A stretch of 63,660 nt of DNA from Planctomyces sp. SH-PL62 (GTDB lineage Bacteria; Planctomycetota; Planctomycetia; Planctomycetales; Planctomycetaceae). Below, in pieces: positions 42,501-50,900 of this stretch. The position numbers and the translations under genes are program-made. Location of the stretch: positions 1-63,660 of the forward strand of contig CAMDEA010000025.1 of NCBI GenBank assembly GCA_945893045.1. The letters run 5' to 3'. Position 1 is the first letter of the stretch. Every line of letters starts with the position of its first letter. The notes below the pieces were generated by a model. The model was not told where the DNA came from and did not search any database. It saw only the letters and a program-made list of their open reading frames with translations.

Positions 42501-42625
42501 ATGTCCGGCACAGCGTCGATTGGCAGATGCAGCGCCGAACTCAACCCCATCGCCGCCATCAACAGCGTGAGGATCAGCACGAGGAAGCGATTGGCCAGCG
42601 AGAATTCGATGAGCTTGGTGAGCAT
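39548..42625 (-). CDS. Heavy-metal RND efflux pump, CusA/CzcA family
   Basis: A 1025-residue inner-membrane proton antiporter, normal for the family, starting at MLTKLIEFSLANRF rather than 18 codons upstream. The heavy-metal-efflux signature LGAIDFGLIVDSSVIMVEN in the fourth transmembrane helix carries the Asp, Asp and Glu needed for proton transfer in CzcA. Two duplicated halves, each with a large periplasmic loop, are evident. It works with the adaptor encoded just upstream on the same strand and an outer-membrane channel; none adjoins, so the TolC-like gene at 22.7 kb or another copy may serve. Cu/Ag or Co/Zn/Cd specificity cannot be decided. Confidence 0.92.
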   Translation of the reverse strand: MLTKLIEFSLANRFLVLILTLLMAAMGLSSALHLPIDAVPDMTNTQVTVVTEGGPLSPVEVERYLTYPVETAMSGLPKIQELRSVSKFGISVVTIVFQEGTDLYRARQLVTERLPNATAMIPKGYGTPKLGPLTTALGEILQFEVRSDRHSPMELRTMLEWDIAPKLREVRGVTEINTHGGYYKTFEIRPDPDRLTSYDLTLEDLFQRLEANNAIAGGGYVVHHDEQRLIRGQALLTKLDDIREIVLRRRPEGSPILVRDVAEVAIAPMTRQGAVTRDGRGEAVTGLVMMLVGENSREVVELAKTRLDGIRTTLPDGVTIEVTYDRAALIGRTLKTVVTNLLEGGSLVIFVLLLMLGNFRAGLITALAIPLSMMFATNLMAATGITASLMSLGAIDFGLIVDSSVIMVENCILRLSHNHSGRSRIEVIRDAAIEVRKPTMFGELIIAIVYLPILALQGTEGKLFRPMALTVLFALAGSLVLSLTFMPAMASLALPKHVDEKDIWLVRLIKRIYQPIVTRAITHPMLTALVAISVFVGSVPVAAQLGAEFMPKLEEGDLLIEAVRLPTASLEGSIEMSTNIEKLLLKFGEVQTVFCKTGRPEIANDVMGVHQTDVWVLLKPQHEWPRPKPRDQLIEEMSQVLNSQVPGVMFGFTQPIEMRVDELVAGVKADVAVLLYGDDLEILGTKAKQIERLLKNIPGAADVKADYQGNLSTLRIEPRRDALARYGVDAATVMDVVSSLGGREVGLIFEGRARFPITIRIPETWRKEISLLEQLPVADGGGKPIPLRELADITLDETPPAVEHEAIRRRTYISANVRGRDVASFVNEARKTVATQIQLPAGYEIRWGGDFENLQSASRRLALITPVVLLLIFLLLHMSLHSARLALLIFLAVPMAASGGIFALALRGMPFSISAGVGFIALFGVAVLNGLVWVSAAENLREAGMPLREATCETALARLRPVLMTAMVAGLGFLPMAMSHSDGAEMQRPLATVVIGGLLTSTLLTSLVVPAIYPWFVRRSELNGF

Positions 42626-42671
42626 GAGAGGATTTCTGGCGAGCCGGTGGGCGTTAGCCCCCGGACGGGAC

Positions 42672-42745
42672 GTAGCCACGGTCGCCAGACCGTGGGGCGC
42701 GGTGACTCAGCCTTCGTTCGCCCACGCTCTGGCGAGCGCGGCTAC
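42672..42745. repeat. GTAGCC palindrome between the adaptor and pump genes
   Basis: Starting GTAGCCACGGTCGCCAGACC at 42672, the left arm (to 42699) pairs imperfectly with 42719-42745. It lies inside the presumed pump operon. Just to its left, 42650-42668 resembles one arm of the CCCCCGGA-type palindrome seen at 56.9 and 59.1 kb. Confidence 0.5.
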
Positions 42746-42748
42746 CAA

Positions 42749-44212
42749 TCATTCCGCTTCCAGCAGCAGTTCCGACTTCAACAGAAACGCTCCGCGCGTC
42801 ACGACGAGATCGCCGACCGCGAGGCCGTTCGTGATTTCGATGAGGCCGCCGGCCTCCAGGCCGGTCTCGACATCGACGCGGTGGAACGTGTCGTCGGAAT
42901 CGCGGACGAAGACGAACTTCTGCCGTTCATGTTCGACAATCGCGGAACTGGGTACGGCTAAGCGCGCGGTGGCGTCACCGCCGGGAATGGTGACTCGCAC
43001 GAACAACCCTGGCCGCAGCAGTCCGTCGGCGTTGTCGATCGTGGCGACCAGCGGCACCGCGTGCGAATCGGCCGAGACCTCGCGGCCGACGAAATGCACG
43101 CGCGCGGTCAGCTTGCGGTTCGGCAGCGCGGGGGATTCGACGGTCAACTCGGCATCAGGACTCACGGTGAGCATCGACCATTCGCGCTCGCGCAAGTCCG
43201 CCGCAATCCAGAGTTGGCTGGTGTCGGCGAGCACGAACAAGCTGTCTCCCGGCTTCACTCGTTCCGAGATGGAGAACGTCTTGCGCTCAATCGTTCCGGC
43301 GAACGGAGCACGGCATTCGACGTGTGAAAGCGACGCGGTGTTCTCGTCACGATCCGAGTTGTCCTCAGCGACGTCCGCGCGATAGCCGAGCAAGGTGGTG
43401 AGTTGCTGCTGCGTGATCTCCAAGCGTCGTCGCGCGTCGTTCGTGGCTGCTTGCGCGGTGTCACATCGCTTGCGTGCGTCGAACGTGGATTGCTCGCACA
43501 CGGCGGTCAGCGTCGCTTGAGCCGACTCCGCTTCGTTGAGTCGCTCTTGGATCGTCTTCTCCGACAGCACCGAACTCAGCCGCTCCAAATTGGCGATCAG
43601 CGACTGAGCCAGCTCCGACCGAGAATAAGCCGTCAGCAGCGCCGAGCGATGGTCGCCCAGCTTGCGATTCTGAAACTCGGTTCGCAGTTCCTTGAGCGGG
43701 CGGTGAGCGTCAATCGCCTGGATCAACTTGGCGAGGTTGTCGCACGTCTCCCGCTCCCATTCGGCCGCGCGTTCGGCGAGTTTCCAATCCGTCCGGCGTT
43801 GCAGCACATTCGCGCGAGCCGTCCCGACCTCCGGGCTGCTGAGCACGGCCAAGACTTGTCCCTCGATGACGCGGTCGCCCGGCTTCACGAGCATCTTCGA
43901 GACGACGCCGTCCGTCGCCGCCCGAATTTCGACGTGCCGCGTGTCGTCGTACTGCACGCGGCCTGACACGGAGAGTGAACTTCCGAAAGACTGCCACTCG
44001 ACGGGCGTCGTCTCGATGCCAGCGGCGTCGAGCTTGTGCTTGGCGAGGACGACCTCGCGCTTCGCGCCTTCCTCCGGAACCGTTCGTTCCGTGGTTGTCT
44101 TCACAGGCTCGGCCGCGTGGCTGGAACTGTGAGTCAGCTTCCAGGCCCAGACCGATCCAACCGCCAGCGCGATGATCGCCGCACCAACCAATCCCAGCAG
44201 TCGTCGTCGCAT
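42749..44212 (-). CDS. RND efflux periplasmic adaptor, CusB/CzcB family
   Basis: A 487-residue membrane-fusion protein starting at MRRRLLGLVGAAIIALAVG, whose helix anchors it; longer upstream frames run back over the small Cys-rich gene and are rejected. Sections in order: barrel-sandwich start (VSGRVQYDDTRHVEIRAATD, KPGDRVIEGQVLAVLSSPE), a helical hairpin of about 150-300, HVECRAPFAGTIERKTFSI, and beta-barrel/proximal domain (LFVLADTSQLWIAADL, GLFVRVTIPGGDATARLAV). It passes metal ions from the periplasm to the pump encoded next. No N-terminal Met- or His-rich metal-binding segment is obvious. Confidence 0.88.
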   Translation of the reverse strand: MRRRLLGLVGAAIIALAVGSVWAWKLTHSSSHAAEPVKTTTERTVPEEGAKREVVLAKHKLDAAGIETTPVEWQSFGSSLSVSGRVQYDDTRHVEIRAATDGVVSKMLVKPGDRVIEGQVLAVLSSPEVGTARANVLQRRTDWKLAERAAEWERETCDNLAKLIQAIDAHRPLKELRTEFQNRKLGDHRSALLTAYSRSELAQSLIANLERLSSVLSEKTIQERLNEAESAQATLTAVCEQSTFDARKRCDTAQAATNDARRRLEITQQQLTTLLGYRADVAEDNSDRDENTASLSHVECRAPFAGTIERKTFSISERVKPGDSLFVLADTSQLWIAADLREREWSMLTVSPDAELTVESPALPNRKLTARVHFVGREVSADSHAVPLVATIDNADGLLRPGLFVRVTIPGGDATARLAVPSSAIVEHERQKFVFVRDSDDTFHRVDVETGLEAGGLIEITNGLAVGDLVVTRGAFLLKSELLLEAE

Positions 44213-44232
44213 GGCTGAAACTCTCCGGAAAG

Positions 44233-44523
44233 CTACTTCGCGCCGACGGCGATGGGGGACAGCGAGGAGGCCGTGACCGTCCGCGCGATCGGACGACAGC
44301 ACGGATCGCAAACGCACTCGCAGGGGCCGTTCGACGAAGCGGTGGGAACGGCGGTCGTCCACTGAGGCGTCGCGGGTGCGGAACTGAATAAGTACGGCCG
44401 CCCCGAACTGAAGATCGGACGGCTGGACGCGCGCCGTCCACGGTGAAACGCGGATGCGTCGGTCGTGATGACCACTGTCGCGGTAACGGCCAGCAGGGCG
44501 ATGAGTGCGTGTTTGGTTCGCAT
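44233..44523 (-). CDS. Small exported Cys-rich protein upstream of the metal pump
   Basis: A 96-residue protein with AGGAGA ahead of the ATG, a signal peptide (LIALLAVTATVVITTDASA) and the cluster CECVCDPCC near residue 70. The cysteines could bind a soft metal such as Cu(I), Ag(I) or Cd(II), fitting the efflux genes that follow after 20 bases on the same strand. A lipid or disulfide role is also possible. No family is recognised; the function is inferred from the cluster and the neighbourhood. Confidence 0.7.
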   Translation of the reverse strand: MRTKHALIALLAVTATVVITTDASAFHRGRRASSRPIFSSGRPYLFSSAPATPQWTTAVPTASSNGPCECVCDPCCRPIARTVTASSLSPIAVGAK

Positions 44524-44957
44524 GGGAGTCTCCTGTTGAGCGGATGGGCGAGTGCCGCGTCCTCGCGCCGCGAATGATCGTCATTCGCGAATCGGCGCGC
44601 GATCGGCGTCCGTCACACAATGACGTCCGATGTGCGGTTTTGATGCTGCTCAATTCGGTCGCGCGGGTCAGTTCGCGGACTGACCTGATGCCCTCGCGAA
44701 AGTCGTCAGGGACTCACCCCACACGGCCCAGGGATCAACCTGACGTGCTGACCGTGACAATTCCGCGCGCTCGCGTAAGTCGGAATCGGTGTCAGGAAAA
44801 CGAGGCCGTGAGCGCGGGAAACGCCCAGGTGAGTTTTGCTTTATTTCACGGGTCAACCCGTCACGTCGCGACTCATCGCGGTCGTATGTTTACTCCGATG
44901 TTGCTTAACGAATTCAGACAACGACGCCACTCGTTTCCGTGGCCATCAGGAGAAGCA
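44524..44957. other. Divergent control region
   Basis: About 430 bases between the Cys-rich gene and the giant adhesin gene, which point away from each other. It contains the hairpin GGTCAGTTCGCGGACTGACC at 44666-44685 (seven-base arms), a possible operator or small terminator. No gene is seen. AGGAG at 44948-44952 is the ribosome site of the adhesin gene. Confidence 0.45.
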
Positions 44958-47900
44958 ATGATGAACCTCAAGACTCAATGGTTGAAGTCCGTGTTGACGA
45001 AGTGCCGACGATCTCGATCACGACGCGCATTGCGGCCGAATGTTTCCCAGCGACATGCGGCGGAGCTTTTAGAAGCGAAGCTGCTGTTAGTCGGAGACAT
45101 CGCCGGCACGCTGCTGCACGACGCCAACGGCAACGGTGTCAAAGAGACTGGTGAAGAAGGCTTGGTCGGTTGGACCGTCTTCTTGGACTCGAATCTGAAC
45201 GGCAGCTTTGACGTCGGCGAACCATCGACGATCACCAACGCGGGGGGCGACTATCTTTTCACAGAGCTGACTCCGGGACCGCAGACGGTGTACGAGGTTC
45301 TGCAACCTGGCTGGGCACCGGGAACAGGCTTGGCCGATCACATCACGCTGGACGTGATCGACGAAACCGAGGTCAAGGCGGACTTCTTCAACGTGATCGC
45401 CGAAGTCGGAGACATCAAAGGGACCGCCTGGCGCGACTTCAACGGGGATGGCCTGCGAGCCACAGATCCGGTGACGGGAGCCTTTACCGACAACGCGTTG
45501 GCTGGCTGGACGATCTATCTCGATACGAACAACAACCGAGCATTCGATCTCGGCGAGGCGTCGCGGATCACAGACACGAATGGCGGCTACGCGTTCCACA
45601 GCGTGCCGTCGGGCAGTCAGTATGTTGCCGAGGTGTTGCCGACCGGTTGGGAGGCGTCGCGCGGTTTCGATTTCCAAGTCCATATCACGGTGACGACCGG
45701 CAACGAGTCGGTTGTGGACTTCTCAAACCTCACGCCGGAAGCGAGCGATGTCAGCGGCACCGTTTTCAATGATCTCGACGGCAATGGCCTGCGTGCGCCG
45801 ACCGAACCGGCGTTGAGCGGCTGGCAAATCTACGTCGATTTGAACGAAGACGGTTCGCTGACGACGGGCGAGCCGGTCACGACGTCGGCGGCCGACGGCA
45901 GCTACACGCTGTTCGCGGTCCCGCGCGGAATTCAGATGATCTCCCAAGTGCCCGACGCACACTGGCGGACGAACTCGCCCGCCGGGGGCACATTTACAAT
46001 TGACGTCCTCAACGGCGTGATGCTCACGGGCTACGACTTCGCCAACGAAGAGCGGATCGGAACGCTCAGCGGCACGTTGTGGAACGATTTCAACGGCGAT
46101 GGCGTGCGTGCTGTCTCCGACGTCGCGTTGACCGGCTGGACGGTGTTCCTTGACGGCAATCACAACGGACTGGCCGACGAGACTGAGCCAACGCGAACGA
46201 CCGATGCCGATGGCCGATACTCGTTCGTCGGACTTCCTGAAGGGAGCGTCACGGTGGCCGAGATCGTGCCGACCGGTTGGGAGCCGTCTCCGGCCTTCGC
46301 CGCGAGCGTGAACGCCACGATCTCCACGGGAACCGTAACGACCGTGGACTTCGCGAACTTGCAGCCGGTTCCGAGCACGATCAACGGCACGATCTTCAAC
46401 GACATGAACGCCGATGGCCATCGCGCGACGAACCCGACGACCGGCGCGTTCACCGAGCCGGCGCTGGCCGGCTGGCAAGTCTTCGTGGACCTCAACAACG
46501 ATGGACTGTTGACGACGGGCGAGCCGGTCGCGACGTCAGATGCCGACGGCAACTACTCGCTGACCGGAGTGCCGCACGGGACGCGGAAGATCGTCGAAGT
46601 GCCGAATTCCAACTTCGTCACGACTGCGCCGGTCGGCGGCCGTTACACGATCAACGTGCTCAACGGCGTGACGATTGGCGGTTATGACTTCGGCAATCAA
46701 GAGCGTTCGGACGCGACGATTCGTGGCACGGTTTACGCCGATGCGGACCACGACGGCGTGCGCGATGTCGGCGAGCGGGGCTTGGCCGGCATCACCGTGT
46801 TTCTCGATCTCGATGACGACGGCGTGCTCGATGACGGCGAATCGAGACTCGTCACGTCGGACGATCTGTACTACACGCCGGGCACGGATGAAGCCGGAAC
46901 CTACGCCTTCAAGCATCTCGCCGGCGGCACCTACAAGCTGCGCGAGATCGTGCCGATCGAACTGTCGAGCACGCCCGTTTCGGAAGCCGAGCACCTCGTG
47001 ACCATCGGCGGAGCGGAAGACAAAGCGGTGGACTCCGGCAACGTCTTCCGACCGAATGAAATTCACGGCGTGAAGTTCGAGGACGCGAACGGCAACCACC
47101 TGCGAGACGCCGGTGAAGTCGGCATCGGCGGAAGCACGATCTACATCGACCTCGATCGCGACAACCTCTTCGACGCGGGCGAACCGAGCACGATCACCGC
47201 CGCCGACGGATCGTACGCGTTCACGGGACTGACGCCCGACGCTTACGTCGTTCGCGAACTGGAATCTTCGGGCTACGAACAAACCTTCCCGACGACGACC
47301 GACGGAACGCTCTGGCCGACCGGCACGAGCAACCCCGCCTCGGGCAATGTCACGCCAACCAGCATCACCGCCTCGTTGGCCAACGGCCAGACGCATCGCG
47401 AGACGGTCAGCTTGACGCTGCCTGGTTCCGGCGGCGTTACGAATCTGGTCGATGTCTTCCTGCTGTTCGATGATACCGGCAGCTTCACCGCCAACAGCCC
47501 GATCGTGCGGGCCGCATTTCCGCAAATCATCTCGACGTTGACGACCGCTCTGCCGGGGATCGACTTCGGTTTCGGCGTCGCTCGCTTCGAGGAATACGCC
47601 AACTTCGCCGCCGAGAACGCGACCGGTCGGCCATTCGTGTTGAACTCTCCGATTGTGGCGTCGAGCACCGCGGGATTCTCGACCGCGATTCAAGCGGCAC
47701 TCGATCGGACAGCTCCCGGCTACGGCGGCGACGGACCTGAGACGCTGATCGAGGCGTTGTTCCAAACCGTCACCGGCCTCGGCTTCGACGGCAACAACAA
47801 CGGAACTTTCTCGGACAGCGGCGCGGCCGGATTGGTCTCGACGCAATTGACTCCAGGTGCGAGCGGCGATGTGCCGTCGTTCGCCTCGTACACGGTGGAT

Positions 47901-50900
47901 GCAAGCGGTTCGGCCGTGCCCGCGGCCGGATCGCTGGGAGGCGCTGGCTTTCGTGCCGGCGCTCTCCCGATCATTCTCGCCGCGACTGACATCGGCCTCG
48001 CATATCAGCCCAAGGGCGAGACGTCGATCGTCGGAGTCAGCGGCGTGACGTTGCCAGTGTCGGCTCTCACGCAAAACTCGCGAGCCACCACGCCGTTCAA
48101 CTACGGAGCCGGCATTCAAGAAACGATCACCGGGCTGAATGCGCTCGGAGCGCTGGTGATCGGCTTGGGCACAAATCCCGATCTCGGCACTGATCCGCGC
48201 GCCGACTTGTCCGCGATCGCCCGGCTGACCGGAGCGATCAACAACTCGGCCGACACGATCGTGAACGGCACCGCCGCTCCGATCGCCCCCGGCGATCCGT
48301 TCTACTTTCAGATCTCGTCCGGCTTCGGGCCGAGCGTGGCCAACGGCGTCGTGAGTGCGATTCAAAACGCGGTCACGAACATCGCCGTCAACATGACGGT
48401 CAAAGCCTCCGACCCGCGCGTGCGCATCACGAACTACACCGGCACGATCGCGAACGTCGGAGCCGGTCAGACTGCGACGTTTGACATCGAATTCACCGGC
48501 GACGGCCGCCCGCACCGCTTCGATTTGCAGTTCATCCGCGAAGGCACGAACGTCGTGCTCGGCTCGATCCCGGTCGTGCTCGGCACCCCGATCCCCGGCA
48601 GCGGCTACGAGTTTGAAGACCTCGTCGAAGGGGAAATCGAACTCGCATCCGACTTCGGCAGCCGCTCGCTGTCAGCAGTGGTCCCGAATGTTGCGCCAAG
48701 CTTCGTCGCGGGTGTGAACGAATCGGTGCTCGAAGATGTCGGCACTCAGACCGTCTCCGCCTGGGCCACCAGCATCAGTGCCGGCCCGGTCAGCGAATCC
48801 GGTCAGACCGTCGATTTCGTCGTGACCAATGACAACGCCAGCCTCTTCAGCGTAGCCCCCGCGATCGCCGCCGACGGCACGTTGACCTACACGCCCGCCG
48901 CGAACGCGAACGGCTCTGCCACGATCACCGTCAGCCTGCACGACAACGGCGGCATCGCCGGTGGCGGCGTTGATACGAGTGCCTCGCAAACCTTCACGAT
49001 CACCGTCAACGCCGTGAACGACGCACCGACCGCGACCGATGGCAGCGCGACGACCGACGAAGACACGGCCGCGACGGGCACGCTCTCGGCAACCGACATC
49101 GACAGTGCGGCTCTGACCTTCAGCCTCGTCGATACGACGAACGCTCACGGCACGGTCTCGATCACCGACGCCACCACGGGAGCTTTCAGCTACACGCCAG
49201 AGGCGAACTTCAACGGCACCGCCAGCTTCACCTTTGTGGCGAATGACGGCTCGGTCGATTCCAACATCGGCACCGTGACGATCACGGTCAACGCGGTGAA
49301 CGATGCTCCGACCGCGAGCGACGGCAGCCTGACTACCAACGAAGACACGGCGACAACTGGCACTCTTGCGGCGGCCGACATCGACAGCGCGACTCTGGCC
49401 TTCAGCCTCGTCGATACGACGAACGCTCATGGCACGGTCACGATTACCGATCCGGCGACAGGAACATTCAGCTACACGCCGGATGCGAACTTCAACGGTT
49501 TGGCCAGCTTCACCTTCGTCGCGAACGACGGCACGCTCGATTCCAACATCAGCACTGTCACGATCACCGTCAACGCGGTGAACGACGTTTCGACCACGAA
49601 CGAAGTCAGCCTGATCACCGACGAAGACACGGCGGCGACCGGCTTGCTCTCGGCCAGTGATATCGACAGCGCGGCTCTAACCTTCAGCCTTGTCGATACG
49701 ACGAGCGCGCACGGCACTGTCACGATCACCGACGCGGTGACGGGAGCCTTCAGCTACGCCCCGGATGTGAACTTCAATGGCTCGGCCAACTTCACATTCG
49801 TCGCGAATGACGGCACGGTCGATTCCAACGTCGGCACAGTGACGATCACTGTCAACGCGGCGAACGATGCTCCGGCCGCGAGCGACGGCAGCCTGACGAC
49901 CAACGAAGACACGGCGACGACCGGCACGCTTTCGGCCACGGACATCGACGGCGCGACTCTGGCCTTCAGCCTCGTCGATACGACGAACGCTCATGGCACG
50001 GTCACGATCACCGATCCGGCGACAGGAACATTCAGCTACACGCCGGACGCGAACTTCAACGGTTTGGCCAGCTTCACGTTCGTGGCCAATGACGGCACGG
50101 TCGATTCCAACATTGGCATCGTGACGATCACGGTCAACGCGGTGAACGACGCGCCCAGCTTCACCAAAGGAGCCGATCGGACGGGATCGCTGAGCGGTGT
50201 CGCTCAAACGGTTGCCCATTGGGCAACAGGAATCAGCGGCGGGCCGGCGGATGAAGCGGGACAGCCTGTCAACTTTCTGGTCAGCACGAACAACGATGCG
50301 CTCTTCAGTGTGCTCCCGGTGATCTCGGCCGACGGAACGTTGACCTACACGCTGGTCAACAACGCGACCGGCTCGGCGATGGTCAGCGTCCGCCTTCACG
50401 ACAACGGCGGCATCGCCGACGGCGGCGTCGCAACCAGCGAGCCGCAGACACTTGTCATCTCGGCCGTGAACCGCGTGCCAACATTTGTCAAAGGGGCGAA
50501 TCAAACCGTACTCGAAGATACCGGGGCGAAGACGGTCATCGGCTGGGCTACGAGCATCAGCGCGGGGCCGAACGAGCTGGCTCAGGTCGTGAACTTCCTC
50601 GTCACGACGAACAACAACGGGCTGTTCAGCCAGTTGCCGGTTCTCTCTGCGACTGGAACGATGACCTACACCGCAGCACCGAACGCGAACGGTTCGGCGA
50701 TTGTGACGGTGCGTGCTCATGACAACGGCGGCACGACCAATGGCGGCGTCGATACGAGTGCTCCGCAGACTTTCACGATCACCGTTCAAGCGATGAATGA
50801 TCTGCCGACGATCTCCGCGATGGCCGACATCACTACCGATGAGGACATCTCGACCGGCGCGATTGCGGTGACGATTAGCGATGTCGAAACGGCTGCGAAC

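Noticed and set aside
42749..44653. Long form of the metal-pump adaptor starting at 44653
   Set aside because: It would overlap the Cys-rich gene entirely and place the membrane anchor far inside; the ATG at 44212 gives a normal adaptor.
44505..44957. Upstream extension of the adhesin frame
   Set aside because: AGGAG before 44958 and the export motif soon after favour the later start; the extension overlaps the start of the divergent Cys-rich gene.
46536..48515. Long minus-strand open frame opposite the adhesin
   Set aside because: High GC third positions leave antisense frames open; composition is Arg/His/Asp-rich without motifs, while the plus frame has clear domains.
49017..50144. Tandem repeats considered as a CRISPR array
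   Set aside because: Units are 282 bases and wholly coding, without short repeats and unique spacers.
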